64,000 nucleotides of DNA, from assembly GCA_030065985.1 (NCBI GenBank), contig JASJCM010000003.1, forward strand, positions 32,683 through 96,682, given 5' to 3'. A program made the position numbers and the translations under genes. The notes below the pieces were generated by a model. That model ran no database searches and had not been told where the DNA came from. It worked only from the letters and a program-made list of their open reading frames with translations. This document shows positions 19,523-29,866 of this stretch, piece by piece; within the stretch, counting starts at the first letter, position 1; each line of letters opens with the position of its first letter. The stretch comes from Woeseiaceae bacterium (GTDB lineage Bacteria; Pseudomonadota; Gammaproteobacteria; Steroidobacterales; Woeseiaceae).

Positions 19523-20344
19523 GTGGGTGTCTACGCTATCGGCGATCTGCAGGGCTGCTACGATCCGTTCCGACGCTTGCTCGACGAACTGGATTTCGAC
19601 CCCGCCGCAGACACGCTGTGGCTTACCGGTGATCTCGTTAATCGCGGTCCCAAGTCGCTGAAAACCCTGCGCTTTGTGAAGAGCCTCGGTGATTCCGTGA
19701 TTACCGTGCTCGGCAATCACGACCTGCACCTGCTGGCGCTGCACGCAGGCATGGTGCGACGCGGCAAACGCTTCAGTTCGCTGAATTCGTTGCTCAAGGC
19801 CGACGATGTTGACGAGTTGTGTGACTGGCTTCGCCACCAGCCGCTGGCGCACTACGACAAGAAGCTCAAGACCATGCTCGTCCACGCGGGTACTTATCCG
19901 GACTGGAACACAAAGAAAACGCTAAGACGCGCGGCGGAGGTCGAAGCCGCGCTGCAGGGCGACGACTATCACAATGTGCTCGGCAAGATGTACGGCAACA
20001 CGCCGACGAAGTGGTCCGGAAACCTGACCGGGTACAAGCGCCTGCGTTTCATTATCAACTGCCTTACGCGCATGCGTGTCCTGACGCGCGGTGGCCGACT
20101 GGACCTCAATTTCAGCGGCTCACCGTTTCGGGCGCGCCGCGGCCTGCGGCCGTGGTTCGAAGCCGAGGAGCGTGCATGGGCCGGTACGCGAATCGTCTTC
20201 GGGCACTGGTCAGCCCTTGGCCTGATCGTGTTGCCCGAGTACATTTCGATCGACACAGGCTGTATCTGGGGGCGACAGCTGACCGCCGTTCGCCTCGACA
20301 AACGTCGCCCCCGCGTCGTTCAGGTGCACGGACAGTACTGGTAG
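19523..20344 (+). CDS. apaH: Symmetrical bis(5'-nucleosyl)-tetraphosphatase ApaH
   Basis: ApaH hydrolyses Ap4A to two ADP and also removes Np4-type caps from RNA in E. coli. It has 273 residues. Calcineurin-type metallophosphatase motifs are complete: GDLQGCYDPF, GDLVNRGP and GNHDLHLLAL, then VHAG and the late FGHWSALG. GTG 19523 is used, with AGGAG about 8 bases upstream. It is the last gene of the lptD unit and converges on folA. Confidence 0.96.
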   Translation: MGVYAIGDLQGCYDPFRRLLDELDFDPAADTLWLTGDLVNRGPKSLKTLRFVKSLGDSVITVLGNHDLHLLALHAGMVRRGKRFSSLNSLLKADDVDELCDWLRHQPLAHYDKKLKTMLVHAGTYPDWNTKKTLRRAAEVEAALQGDDYHNVLGKMYGNTPTKWSGNLTGYKRLRFIINCLTRMRVLTRGGRLDLNFSGSPFRARRGLRPWFEAEERAWAGTRIVFGHWSALGLIVLPEYISIDTGCIWGRQLTAVRLDKRRPRVVQVHGQYW

Positions 20345-20347
20345 TAC

Positions 20348-20842
20348 TCAGGCCGAATTGCTGACTCGTTCAAAACGCTGAAACGAGAATGCATGCTCAT
20401 TGCGTTCGTCCGCGTCATGGTGTTCCTCATCCGCGAGCCGCCACTCCGAGTCGCTGATTGAAGGGAAGTACGCATCGCCTTCAACGTCGGCGTGCACGCG
20501 CGTCACGTATAGCCGGTCAGCGGCTGGCAGAAACAACGCATAGACCTCGCTGCCACCGATGACCATGACCTCAGCAGCATCGCCTGCCGCGCTCAGCGCC
20601 TCGTCGACGGATCCGGCGACGTCGCAGCCCTCGGCGGTGAAGCCCTGTTGCCGCGTAATGACGATGTTTTGCCGGCCCGGCAACGGCCGACCGATCGAAT
20701 CCCAGGTTTTGCGGCCCATGATGATGGGCTTGCCGATCGTGACTTCCTTGAAGCGCCGAAGATCGTCAGAGAGACGCCACGGCAGTTCACCCTGCAAGCC
20801 AATGACGTGGTTCGTCGACGCGGCGACGATGAGACTGATCAT
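20348..20842 (-). CDS. folA: Dihydrofolate reductase
   Basis: FolA reduces dihydrofolate with NADPH and regenerates the folate oxidised by ThyA. It has 164 residues. Recognisable elements are MISLIVAASTNHVIGLQGELPW (Met20 loop), the acidic active-site residue within LSDDLRRFKEVT, IIMGRKTWDSIGRPLPGRQN, and MVIGGSEVYALFLPAADRLYVT. It lies 9 bases after thyA on the same strand, so both folate-cycle genes are probably co-transcribed. Confidence 0.97.
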   Translation of the reverse strand: MISLIVAASTNHVIGLQGELPWRLSDDLRRFKEVTIGKPIIMGRKTWDSIGRPLPGRQNIVITRQQGFTAEGCDVAGSVDEALSAAGDAAEVMVIGGSEVYALFLPAADRLYVTRVHADVEGDAYFPSISDSEWRLADEEHHDADERNEHAFSFQRFERVSNSA

Positions 20843-20851
20843 GCGACGGAC

Positions 20852-21646
20852 TCAGACCGCGACCGCGGCCTTGATGTGCGGGTGCGCTTCGTAATTGAGT
20901 ATTTCGAAGTCGTCGTACTCATAATCGAAAATGCTTGGCGGACGACGTCTTATGGCGAGCGTCGGCAGTGGCAGCGGCTCTCGCTTTAGCTGCTCGTCGG
21001 TTTGCTCGAGGTGGTTCAGGTACAGGTGGCAGTCGCCACCCGTCCAGATGAACTCACCAACATTCAGATCCGCCTGCTGGGCAAGCATGTGCGTCAGCAA
21101 CGCGTACGACGCAATGTTGAACGGCACGCCGAGAAAGATATCGCAGCTGCGCTGGTAGAGCTGGCACGACAACTTGCCGTCCGCGACGTAGAACTGGAAC
21201 AGGCAATGGCACGGCGGCAATGCCATGTTGTCGATTTCGGCCACGTTCCACGCCGACAGGATAATGCGCCGCGAGTCCGGGCTGTTGCGAAGCTGGTCCA
21301 TGATCTGCTGGATCTGGTCGACCTTGCGGCCGTCCGGCGTCGGCCAGTTGCGCCACTGCACGCCGTAGACGGGCCCGAGATCGCCGTTCTCGTCGGCCCA
21401 CTCATCCCAGATCGAGACACCGTTCTCCTTGAGATAGCGAATGTTGCTGTCGCCCGACAGGAACCACAGCAGCTCGTGAATGATCGAGCGCAGGTGCAGT
21501 TTCTTGGTGGTCACGAGCGGGAAGCCCTGGCTCAGATCAAAGCGCATCTGGTGGCCGAATACGCTCAACGTACCGGTTCCCGTCCGGTCTTCCTTGCGCG
21601 CGCCCGTGTCCCGGACCAGGCGCATCATGTCCAGGTATTGCTGCAT
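20852..21646 (-). CDS. thyA: Thymidylate synthase
   Basis: ThyA converts dUMP to dTMP with methylene-tetrahydrofolate. At 264 residues it matches the E. coli length exactly. The catalytic cysteine is in [14 protein letters not shown], and the surrounding [21 protein letters not shown] and [17 protein letters not shown] motifs are standard. It follows lgt with a 3-base gap, as in enterobacteria. Confidence 0.98.
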   Translation of the reverse strand: MQQYLDMMRLVRDTGARKEDRTGTGTLSVFGHQMRFDLSQGFPLVTTKKLHLRSIIHELLWFLSGDSNIRYLKENGVSIWDEWADENGDLGPVYGVQWRNWPTPDGRKVDQIQQIMDQLRNSPDSRRIILSAWNVAEIDNMALPPCHCLFQFYVADGKLSCQLYQRSCDIFLGVPFNIASYALLTHMLAQQADLNVGEFIWTGGDCHLYLNHLEQTDEQLKREPLPLPTLAIRRRPPSIFDYEYDDFEILNYEAHPHIKAAVAV

Positions 21647-21649
21647 AAA

Positions 21650-22426
21650 TCAGGCCGTCCTTTTGCGATAAGCAAGGGCGATCAGTAGCGCACCGCCGAT
21701 GATCATTGGAAGCGACAGGATCTGTCCCATCGTCACCCAGTCGAGGGCCAGGTAGCCCAGGTGCGCATCCGGAACACGAACGAATTCGACCGCGAAGCGG
21801 AACACACCATAAAGCAGCAGGAACAAGCCCGTCACCGACATATACGGCCGCTCGCGACTGGTGAACAACCAAATGATAACAAACAGCACCAGCCCTTCGA
21901 GAATGGCCTCGTAGAGCATCGACGGATGAAGCACAATGCCGTCGACGTTGAATCCCCAGGGCAGGTCGGTCGGCTTGCCCCAGAGCTCGCCATTGATGAA
22001 GTTGCCGATGCGACCAAAAAACAGACCGAGCGGCACTAGCGGTGCAACAAAGTCGAGTACGCCCCAGGCCCTCACGCCGAGTTTGCGCGAGTACAGCCAC
22101 ATGGCGAGCATGACGCCGACGAGACCGCCGTGGAACGACATGCCGCCCTCGGTAATCTTGAACAGGTACAGCGGATCCGAGAACAGCTGGTCGGTACCGT
22201 AGAAAAGCGCGTAGCCGATGCGCCCGCCGAGAATTACGCCGAGCATCACGTAAAATGCCAGGTCATCGACCTGGGCCGGCTTGATGATCGACCAGGGCTT
22301 GATGGACCGCCGCCTCGCGAGCCACCAGCCAAGCACGAAACCGACCACGTACATGAGGCCGTACCAGCGCACGGCCAGCGGTCCGATCGAGAATATGATC
22401 GGATCAATGTCTGGGAATGTCAGCAT
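21650..22426 (-). CDS. lgt: Phosphatidylglycerol:prolipoprotein diacylglyceryl transferase
   Basis: Lgt attaches diacylglycerol to the lipobox cysteine of prolipoproteins such as the RlpA and FG-GAP lipoproteins in this window. It has 258 residues and about seven transmembrane helices. The signature [21 protein letters not shown], the HGGLVG region with its essential histidine, and [12 protein letters not shown] are present. The start at 22426 is 22 bases from the divergent gene at 22449. Confidence 0.97.
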   Translation of the reverse strand: MLTFPDIDPIIFSIGPLAVRWYGLMYVVGFVLGWWLARRRSIKPWSIIKPAQVDDLAFYVMLGVILGGRIGYALFYGTDQLFSDPLYLFKITEGGMSFHGGLVGVMLAMWLYSRKLGVRAWGVLDFVAPLVPLGLFFGRIGNFINGELWGKPTDLPWGFNVDGIVLHPSMLYEAILEGLVLFVIIWLFTSRERPYMSVTGLFLLLYGVFRFAVEFVRVPDAHLGYLALDWVTMGQILSLPMIIGGALLIALAYRKRTA

Positions 22427-22448
22427 GCGGGGTATGATAGAGGAATCT

Positions 22449-24473
22449 ATGACGAATCGCCTCGCCCAGGAAACCAGCCCCTACCTTTTGCAGCACGTCG
22501 ACAACCCCGTCGACTGGTACCCATGGGGTGAGGAGGCGTTTGCCGAGGCACGCAGTACCGGCAAGCCTATCCTGCTGTCTGTCGGGTACTCGGCGTGTCA
22601 CTGGTGCCACGTAATGGCACACGAGTCATTCGAGGACCCGGAAACCGGGAAGCTGATGAATGAGCTCTTCGTCAACATCAAGGTCGACCGCGAGGAGCGC
22701 CCCGACGTCGACAAGATTTATCAGACGGCGCACCAGCTGATCACGCAGCGCCCCGGCGGCTGGCCGCTCACCATGTTCCTGGACGGTGAGGATCAGCGGC
22801 CGTTCTTCGGCGGCACGTATTTCCCCAACGAGGCACGGTACGGCATGCCTGCCTTTGCGGACCTCCTGAAGAACATCGCCTCGTATTACGACGAGAAGCG
22901 CGATGAGATCCGCGCGCAAAACGATCGCCTGCTCGACGTCTTCGATCGGCTCGAGCCTGCGCCGGCAGGCGGCGACCAGGCCTTTACGCGCGCACCACTC
23001 GATGCCGCACGCGAGACCTTCGAGCAGAACTTCGATCGCGAGTACGGTGGCTTCGGCTCCGCGCCGAAGTTTCCTCATCCAACAACGATTGACAGGCTGC
23101 TGCGTCACTGGCGAAGCACGGCGAACGACACCGAGCCCGACGTCGAGGCACTGTTCATATCTGCGCTGACGCTCACGCGCATGGCCGAGGGCGGCCTGTT
23201 CGATCACATCGGCGGTGGCTTCTATCGCTATTCAGTGGATCGCTACTGGCAGATCCCGCACTTCGAGAAGATGCTTTACGACAATGGCCCACTGCTCGCG
23301 CTTTACGCGCAGGCGGCCATTGCGAGCGGCGATGCCGCCTTCGCCGAGGCGGCCAACGCGACCGCCGACTGGATGTTAGCCGACATGCAGGACCAGAACG
23401 GTGGCTTCTACGCGACTCGAGACGCCGACTCCGAAGGGCATGAAGGACTGTATTACCTCTGGGACCCCGACGAGGTCAGTGAACTGATCGGCGACCGTTA
23501 CGCAGTATTCGCACGACGCTTTGGCCTGGACCAGCCCGCCAACTTTGAAGGACGCTGGCACCTGACGGCGCGCGAGGCAGTCACAACCGACGAAGCCGCT
23601 ATCATCGACGAAGCGCGCACGCTGCTTCTCCAACAGCGCAATACACGAGTGGCGCCGGGACGGGACGAAAAGCAGCTCACTGCCTGGAATGCCCTCGCCA
23701 TACGGGGACTCGCCATCGCAGGCCGCGCGCTGGAACGTCCCGATCTCATTGACGCCGCCACCGGCGCGGCTGACTTCATACGCAGCCAGCTGGTCGACGG
23801 TGACCGGCTGCTCGCGAGTTTCAAGGACGGCGTCGCCCGCTTCCCGGCATATCTCGATGATCACGCATTTCTGCTCGATGCGTTGCTCGAACTGCTGCAG
23901 GCGCGCTGGAACTCAGACCATCTTGCATTTGCACAACAACTGGCAGAGATGCTGCTTGAGCATTTCGAAGACAGTGACAACGGTGGCTTCTGGTTCACCG
24001 CGAACGACCACGAGAAGCTCATTCACCGGAGTAAGCCTCTGGCTGACGAGGCTGTTCCTTCTGGCAATGGTATTGCAGCGTTTGCCCTGCAGCGCCTCGG
24101 ATTCCTGCTCGGGGAGACGCGCTACCTCGATGCCGCAGAGCGCACGCTCCGAGCCGCGTGGCGCGCGATCGAGGAGTATCCACACGGCCATGTCAGTCTG
24201 CTGAATGCACTCGAAGAATACCTCGACCACCCCGAAGTCATCGTCATTCGCGGCGCGGACGAGGAGATCGATCGCTGGCGCGAAGCCGCCGCCAAGCTCT
24301 ATGCGCCGCGGCGCCTCGTCTTTGCGATTCCGACGAGTGCAGAGAACCTGCCCGGCGTGCTCACCGACCGCAAGGCCGTAGAAGGTGAGACCGTCGCGTA
24401 CCGCTGCCTGGGAACCCACTGCGAGATGCCCGTCACAACCTGGGAGGCGCTGGCTACCCGGATGGCTGGCTAG
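22449..24473 (+). CDS. YyaL/DUF255 thioredoxin-domain protein
   Basis: A 674-residue protein with an N-terminal thioredoxin-like domain (DUF255, about residues 1-165; [25 protein letters not shown]) carrying CHWC in [19 protein letters not shown] large (alpha/alpha)6-barrel of the N-acylglucosamine 2-epimerase type follows. [30 protein letters not shown] and [14 protein letters not shown] are family signatures. The biochemical role is not established. A TATGAT hexamer ends about 10 bases before ATG 22449. The 3' end overlaps the convergent M23 gene by 4 bases. Confidence 0.9.
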   Translation: MTNRLAQETSPYLLQHVDNPVDWYPWGEEAFAEARSTGKPILLSVGYSACHWCHVMAHESFEDPETGKLMNELFVNIKVDREERPDVDKIYQTAHQLITQRPGGWPLTMFLDGEDQRPFFGGTYFPNEARYGMPAFADLLKNIASYYDEKRDEIRAQNDRLLDVFDRLEPAPAGGDQAFTRAPLDAARETFEQNFDREYGGFGSAPKFPHPTTIDRLLRHWRSTANDTEPDVEALFISALTLTRMAEGGLFDHIGGGFYRYSVDRYWQIPHFEKMLYDNGPLLALYAQAAIASGDAAFAEAANATADWMLADMQDQNGGFYATRDADSEGHEGLYYLWDPDEVSELIGDRYAVFARRFGLDQPANFEGRWHLTAREAVTTDEAAIIDEARTLLLQQRNTRVAPGRDEKQLTAWNALAIRGLAIAGRALERPDLIDAATGAADFIRSQLVDGDRLLASFKDGVARFPAYLDDHAFLLDALLELLQARWNSDHLAFAQQLAEMLLEHFEDSDNGGFWFTANDHEKLIHRSKPLADEAVPSGNGIAAFALQRLGFLLGETRYLDAAERTLRAAWRAIEEYPHGHVSLLNALEEYLDHPEVIVIRGADEEIDRWREAAAKLYAPRRLVFAIPTSAENLPGVLTDRKAVEGETVAYRCLGTHCEMPVTTWEALATRMAG

Positions 24474-25423
24474 GGATACGCCGTCAGCGTATTGCCGGAA
24501 GCCGGCGTGATCTGCAACTCGTTCGGCCCACGGAAATCAACGCGCAACGAGTCGACGCGCATGCCGACATTGCGCAGCACCGCAAAATGCAGGTGCGGAC
24601 CGCTCGTGAAACCCGTGTTGCCCGAATCAGCGATGTACTGACCCGCGCGCACGCGCTCGCCCGGCCGGACACGAATCGAGTTCCAGTTGAGATGCGCGTA
24701 AACAGCGAAGGTGCCATCGTCATGCAGGATACGCACGATGTTGGCCAGCTCAGCGTATTCGCTACTGTCTAAGCCACCCTTGTAGTTGTTGCTCGCGACG
24801 TCGAATACGATGCCGTCACGCGCCGCGACGATGTCCGTGCCAACCGGCATCGCCAGATCAACGGCATACATGCTGTCCCGGGTACGGTGCGTGATCGATT
24901 GGGGATAAGTCTGCGTGATCTCGAAACTGTTGCCCGCTGAGAACGGCGCCCGGTACACGTGGTCGATGTCCGGCTGTGCGGCAGGATCCCCTGGCAGGTA
25001 GACAAAGCGGTAACGCACGGCTGGCGCCGCAACGCCCGCGACGACAGGCAGCTCGAGCAAGACCTGCTCGCTGCGCGCAGGCAGCACCCAGTTCAATCGT
25101 TGGTCAGGGTGCGGATATTCGACACCGATGATGCTGTCGAAATCGATTACGACTTCCATCGGTGCGTGGAAGCGATTCACGGCCGAGAACGTCATGCCGT
25201 TCTCGGTAAGCTCGTGAGAAACGATGACCTCGCCTTTCTCGACGCGGCCACGTATGGATCGGGTTTCGGCCTCGCTGCCATCGTCGGGCGGACGGTCCGA
25301 GTAGATCCACTCGCCGTTCTCGCCGCGGTACTTGTAGAGAGTCTGTGCGCCCACGATCCCGGATGCCACCAGGGTCGCCATGAGCACTAGTGCCGTCAGT
25401 CTACGATGTTGAGTCCGAGCCAA
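24470..25423 (-). CDS. M23 family metallopeptidase with N-terminal DUF4124 domain
   Basis: A secreted peptidoglycan endopeptidase candidate of 317 residues. A signal peptide ([19 protein letters not shown]) is followed by a DUF4124 domain ([19 protein letters not shown]), a beta-rich middle region and a LytM/M23 domain. The zinc and catalytic residues appear intact: [18 protein letters not shown] supplies His and Asp, and [15 protein letters not shown] supplies the HxH motif. It should therefore be active, unlike NlpD-type activators. The start overlaps the 3' end of the upstream protease gene by 23 bases, which suggests co-transcription. Confidence 0.9.
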   Translation of the reverse strand: MARTQHRRLTALVLMATLVASGIVGAQTLYKYRGENGEWIYSDRPPDDGSEAETRSIRGRVEKGEVIVSHELTENGMTFSAVNRFHAPMEVVIDFDSIIGVEYPHPDQRLNWVLPARSEQVLLELPVVAGVAAPAVRYRFVYLPGDPAAQPDIDHVYRAPFSAGNSFEITQTYPQSITHRTRDSMYAVDLAMPVGTDIVAARDGIVFDVASNNYKGGLDSSEYAELANIVRILHDDGTFAVYAHLNWNSIRVRPGERVRAGQYIADSGNTGFTSGPHLHFAVLRNVGMRVDSLRVDFRGPNELQITPASGNTLTAYP

Positions 25424-28211
25424 GGTCTGTACGCCTCCAGCCTTCTCGTGTACGACGAATCTCGTACGCGGGCCAGTATTGTGTGTCCAGCTTCAGTGTA
25501 ATCACCTCGGCCGTACCATTCCATGACTTGGTCTTGAGGCGCACCGACTCGCGGTGGCCTATGTCCTTCACAGCATCTATGAACGCCTGCAGATTCGGCG
25601 TCGGGGTCTCATTCACTTCAACGACGCGGCGGCCGGCCCAGAGCCCGTAGCGAGTGGCCGGCGAGCCGTAACTAAAGTAGGCGATGTAAACGCCATCGGT
25701 CGACACGCCGCGTTGCGCGGCCATCGCCCGATGCGGATTCTGAATCAGTGCACCAGCCCACGAGATGGCGCGGTCAATACCGTCACCGTTGAGGGCCGCC
25801 GTCTGAAGCTCGATCTCGAGTGCCTCACCGTTTCGCCAGACGGTGACGGTCACCTCGGGCTTTTGCACCGCGAGCTCCAGCTCACGGAATGACGTCACGA
25901 CTTCACCATCGATAGCGAGCACCATGTCGCCGTTCTTGAGCAGCTCCGCAGCAGGCGTTCCGGCGACAAGGCGCGTAATGCTTAGCGCGCGGCGCCGCAC
26001 CGGGTTGTTTTCCTCGAGCCGCTCGACCCAGTCCTCGTCGACACCCATTTTGCGCGCGGCGAACAGTGGCGCGTAGACAAATTCGGCTTCGAGCGAATAG
26101 AACGGGCGGTCCTCGCGGACGGTTTCAACGAAATGCTGTGCCAGGTCTGAGCCGACACCGCGATTGACCTGTGCCGAATCGCCGCCGCCCTGTACGGCGA
26201 AGCTCGACCAGGTCGCAAGTACCTCACCGCGCCTGTTGATCAGGACCCCGTCGAAATCGCTCGGTCCATTGACGAGTGAGACCGCCTCGATGTTGGAATC
26301 ACGAAAACGGAGCGTGCGCGACAGCGGCAGTATCAACGGGTCTACCGAGGCGACCGTGCTCTGCTGATGCACGAGCTGGTGATCGCCTTTGATGCCGACT
26401 ACCCAGACGTCATCGCCCGGCTTCAGCGTCTTCGTGTTGAACGTCGCCGCCTCTACCGGCGTCGTGCCGATGCTGGCGGGATCGTAGGAAACAATCGCGT
26501 AGTTATGCAGCGGGTGCAGCTGCTCAATCTTGCCTTTGACCTCGAGCGACCCGGCAAACGTGATAGTCACGTCGCCGATCGCGATCGGCACCGTGTTGCG
26601 ATCGACGAGAACGTAGCCGCGCTCTGTGTCCACGATCAGGCCGGTACCGTAATAGTGCCGATCGGCGACACCCGACAGGGTGTATGGCAGGTCGAAGGTA
26701 ACGACGACAAGGGACGGGGCAATGGACTGAACAATCGGGTCCTTGAACCGGGTAAGGCGCGTACTGCCTGTTTCAGGTGGCTTCGGCGGGGGGCCGTCCG
26801 CAAGGTCACGGCATGGCCAGACGCCCAGATCATCGTCGCGCGCGCAGCGCCGCGACGGGAACCAGACGCGGTCCATCTCGAGCAATCGCACGATGGAGTT
26901 TTGCGGGTTCTCCATCGTGACATAGCGCACGAGAGCCCGCTCGCCGTCGGCGAGCTCCGCCAGCGCCGCTTCAAACTCGTCGAGTGTATTGACCGGCTCG
27001 CCGTCCATTTCGGTGATGACGGCCCCGCGCGGAATCGCCGCACGTGACAACAGGTAGCCCGGGTTCGCAACATAGACGCCCTGGACCGCACGGTTGTAAT
27101 GCCGAGCCTGCTGGTAGGAAAGCGGGTTGACGATCGCGTCGCCGAATTCGAGGTACTCGTCGGGCGTAATAGCGTGCAGATCGTCCACCAGGATGGTCGC
27201 TTCGATACGCTGGCCTCCGCGCTCAACCTGGATTGCGATTTCCTCGCCCACATGGTCATCGAGAATCGCGGCGAGCGGCACGAACTCGATCACAAGTTCG
27301 CCGTCGACGCGGATCAGAATGTCGCCAGGGGCCAGCACTTCCGATGCCGGTGAGCCGGGAATCACCTGGTCTACCGTCAACATGCCAGTCTGCTCCGGGA
27401 ACCGTTCGCGCGCGAGCGACTCGGATTCCTCAGTCACACCCAGGCGACGCAGTTCGTCATAGGGTTCACTGCGAAATGTTGTCTGCAGCGTGCCTCGCGT
27501 TACGTCCTCGCCCTTCTGCAGTTTCTGCAAAGCGCGCTCGATGCGATCGAGTGGCAGGAAGAAACTGCTGGCGGCCGAGTTGTTTGCGCCCGCATTCAGC
27601 GCGACGACCTCGCCTTCGATATTCACGACAGGCGAGCCTGATGAGCCCCCGGACGTGCCCGACGCGGCTTGCAGATAGAAAGTATTGAAGTCGTTGTACT
27701 TGCCGCGACCGTACTCGGGGGCCTGGCGATCCAGGCGAGCGATCGTGCCGGCGAGAATCGACAGCTGCTCACCAGCATCGTTGCCGATGACGCGAATCTC
27801 TTTGCCGATGCCCGCCGAGTCCGGGACGAGTGGCAGCTCGACGGGCTCGATGTACCGCAGGTCCTCAGGGTCGTAGCGGAAAAAACCGAAGTCGTGCACA
27901 GGGTCACGGTAGACCGGCGTGAGCGCAACTTCCTCGTTGTTGCGGAAGACGGCCTCCGCGATGACCGGGCCGGGCGTAACGACGTGGCGATTGGTCAGGA
28001 TCAGGCCGCGCTCGGCATCCACGACGAAGCCAGTCGCCTGGCTCGAGGTGTTCCACTCGGTATCGAAGGCGCGCGTGCTGTCCACTCGAATCGAGACGAC
28101 GCCGGAGGATATCCGCTCGAGTGTTTCGGTCCACGCCGGCTCCTCCGCATGCGCAGCGGGGAGCAATAACAACAGCGCGGCACCAGCCGCCAACATCCTG
28201 CCAAAAGTCAT
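25401..28211 (-). CDS. Nma111-like double trypsin/PDZ protease (HtrA superfamily), periplasmic
   Basis: A 936-residue protein with a clear signal peptide (MLAAGAALLLLLPAAHAE). The first trypsin-like domain has a full triad: H76 in LTNRHVV, D107 in YRDPVHDFGF and S191 in GGSSGSPVV. Two PDZ regions follow (about 240-350 and 370-440). A second, degenerate protease domain (about 500-690) retains HPLHNYAIVSYDP but has NRNTVP in place of the His motif and no GxSG. Two further PDZ regions follow (about 720-915). This order, and many local motifs, match yeast Nma111/Ynm3 as I recall it, rather than ordinary DegP/DegQ (one protease, two PDZ). A role in periplasmic protein quality control is inferred. 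Confidence 0.85.
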   Translation of the reverse strand: MTFGRMLAAGAALLLLLPAAHAEEPAWTETLERISSGVVSIRVDSTRAFDTEWNTSSQATGFVVDAERGLILTNRHVVTPGPVIAEAVFRNNEEVALTPVYRDPVHDFGFFRYDPEDLRYIEPVELPLVPDSAGIGKEIRVIGNDAGEQLSILAGTIARLDRQAPEYGRGKYNDFNTFYLQAASGTSGGSSGSPVVNIEGEVVALNAGANNSAASSFFLPLDRIERALQKLQKGEDVTRGTLQTTFRSEPYDELRRLGVTEESESLARERFPEQTGMLTVDQVIPGSPASEVLAPGDILIRVDGELVIEFVPLAAILDDHVGEEIAIQVERGGQRIEATILVDDLHAITPDEYLEFGDAIVNPLSYQQARHYNRAVQGVYVANPGYLLSRAAIPRGAVITEMDGEPVNTLDEFEAALAELADGERALVRYVTMENPQNSIVRLLEMDRVWFPSRRCARDDDLGVWPCRDLADGPPPKPPETGSTRLTRFKDPIVQSIAPSLVVVTFDLPYTLSGVADRHYYGTGLIVDTERGYVLVDRNTVPIAIGDVTITFAGSLEVKGKIEQLHPLHNYAIVSYDPASIGTTPVEAATFNTKTLKPGDDVWVVGIKGDHQLVHQQSTVASVDPLILPLSRTLRFRDSNIEAVSLVNGPSDFDGVLINRRGEVLATWSSFAVQGGGDSAQVNRGVGSDLAQHFVETVREDRPFYSLEAEFVYAPLFAARKMGVDEDWVERLEENNPVRRRALSITRLVAGTPAAELLKNGDMVLAIDGEVVTSFRELELAVQKPEVTVTVWRNGEALEIELQTAALNGDGIDRAISWAGALIQNPHRAMAAQRGVSTDGVYIAYFSYGSPATRYGLWAGRRVVEVNETPTPNLQAFIDAVKDIGHRESVRLKTKSWNGTAEVITLKLDTQYWPAYEIRRTREGWRRTDLGSDSTS

Positions 28212-28234
28212 AATTTTCCTGAATTCTGCGATAG

Positions 28235-28321
28235 AAATGGGGACATTCTGCTTTTTTCCCTTCCAGTTCGACAGCAGTCACACGCCGAAGGTCCGCGGAA
28301 AAAAGCAGAATGTCCCCATTT
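28235..28321. repeat. Perfect 25-bp inverted repeat with 37-nt spacer (MITE- or REP-like)
   Basis: Arms 28235-28259 and 28297-28321 are exact reverse complements containing the blocks GGGGACATTCTGC and GCAGAATGTCCCC beside runs of six T and six A. The spacer is 28260-28296. The element lies in the 191-bp gap between the protease start and the gcvPB stop. An RNA from either strand would form a long hairpin. The GGGGACA/TGTCCCC ends recall palindromes associated with RAYT-type transposases, but no transposase is in the window. Confidence 0.85.
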
Positions 28322-28402
28322 TCGGCGGGCCGCAGGGGTTCCCTATTTCAGCAGAATCAGGCGATTAGCGCGACTGCACAGGTCACAGATGGGGTGACTG
28401 AC

Positions 28403-29866
28403 TCACTCGGGGGCGTAGCGCAGATCGAGTTCGCGGGCTGCTTTCACGTCGTCGAGGCGCCGCACCGGCATCTTGTAAGGCGCTTCCTTGAACTGCACGC
28501 CCTGCTCCTTCGCTTGCGTCACGATATCGATCATCGCGGCCACGAAGTTATCGAGCGTTTCCTTGCTCTCGGTCTCGGTCGGCTCGATCAGCAGACACTC
28601 GGGCACGAGCAGCGGAAAGTACGTCGTCGGCGCATGATAGTTGTGATCCAGCAGCGCCTTGGCGACGTCCATCGCGGTCAGGTGATAGTCCTTCGCCTCG
28701 TGCTTGAGCGTGATAATGAACTCGTGGCTCGCGCGACGGTTAGGAAACGCAAGCTCAAAGCCCGCATCGCGCAACCTGGCCATCAGGTAGTTCGCATTGA
28801 GCGTTGCGTACTCGGCGACCTTTTCCATACCGTCGCGACCGACCATGCGCATATAGACATACGCACGCAGCAGGACGCCTGCGTTACCCATGAAACCGGA
28901 GAGCCGCCCAATCGTCTGCGGGAAATCGTCTTCGGTCGCCCAGTCGTACACGGTCTCGCCGTCCACCTCCGTCTCCTTCACGACGGGTACGGGGATGAAC
29001 GGCAGCAGGCGCTTGTTAACGCCGACCGCACCCGAACCCGGACCACCGCCGCCGTGCGGCGTCGAGAAGGTCTTGTGCAGGTTCATATGGATGACGTCGA
29101 AGTCCATATCGCCCGGACGAACCTTGCCGAGAATCGCATTGAGGTTCGCGCCGTCGTAATACAACAGGCCGCCGGCTTCGTGCACCATGTCGGCGATGTC
29201 TTTGATATGGCGTTCGAATACGCCCAGCGTCGACGGATTGGTGAGCATAATGCCCGCCGTCTTCGGGCCAAGTACGCCTTTAAGTGCCTCTATGTCGACG
29301 TCACCGTCGGACAGTGTTGGGATTTCCTTGACGACACAGCCACACATATTGGCGGTTGCCGGATTGGTGCCATGCGCCGCGTCAGGAACGATAATCTCGG
29401 TGCGCTCGGTGTCGCCGCGCGAATCGTGATACGCCTTGATCATCGCAACGCCGGCCAGTTCGCCCTGAGCGCCAGCCATTGGCGTCAGTGACACTTTGAC
29501 CATGCCCGTCACTTCCTTGAGCATCTGCTGCAGTTCGTGCATGCACTTCATGAATCCCTGGCCGAAACGGACCGGGCCCAGGGGATGGCGTCCCGCGAAC
29601 TCGGGCAGCAACGCCAGCGAATTGCAGGCACGCGGATTATATTTCATCGTGCATGAGCCCAGCGGGTAGAACTGGGTGTCAATCGAGAAGTTCTTCTGCG
29701 ACAGGCGCGTGTAGTGCCTCACGACCTGTAGCTCGGAGGCCTCCGGCAAGCCAGGCCTGTCTTCTCGCAGGAACTGCTTCGGAATACCCAGGTCGTCATC
29801 CGCTGTCGGCGCCTGGGCGAATGCCCTGCGTCCGCTGCGCGATTTCTCAAAGATCAATTCACTCAT
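28403..29866 (-). CDS. gcvPB: Glycine dehydrogenase (decarboxylating) subunit 2
   Basis: The C-terminal-type subunit of the split P-protein, 487 residues from ATG 29866. It carries the PLP lysine in [19 protein letters not shown]. Together with GcvPA it decarboxylates glycine and transfers aminomethyl to the lipoyl arm of Gcv[17 protein letters not shown] and [14 protein letters not shown] segments are typical. It is the last gene of the operon. Its start overlaps the tpx stop by 8 bases. Confidence 0.96.
   Translation of the reverse strand: MSELIFEKSRSGRRAFAQAPTADDDLGIPKQFLREDRPGLPEASELQVVRHYTRLSQKNFSIDTQFYPLGSCTMKYNPRACNSLALLPEFAGRHPLGPVRFGQGFMKCMHELQQMLKEVTGMVKVSLTPMAGAQGELAGVAMIKAYHDSRGDTERTEIIVPDAAHGTNPATANMCGCVVKEIPTLSDGDVDIEALKGVLGPKTAGIMLTNPSTLGVFERHIKDIADMVHEAGGLLYYDGANLNAILGKVRPGDMDFDVIHMNLHKTFSTPHGGGGPGSGAVGVNKRLLPFIPVPVVKETEVDGETVYDWATEDDFPQTIGRLSGFMGNAGVLLRAYVYMRMVGRDGMEKVAEYATLNANYLMARLRDAGFELAFPNRRASHEFIITLKHEAKDYHLTAMDVAKALLDHNYHAPTTYFPLLVPECLLIEPTETESKETLDNFVAAMIDIVTQAKEQGVQFKEAPYKMPVRRLDDVKAARELDLRYAPE

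Noticed and set aside
28310..29491. A 393-codon plus-strand frame opposite gcvPB
   Set aside because: It lies fully antisense to a well-conserved gene and starts within the intergenic tail. No recognisable domain.
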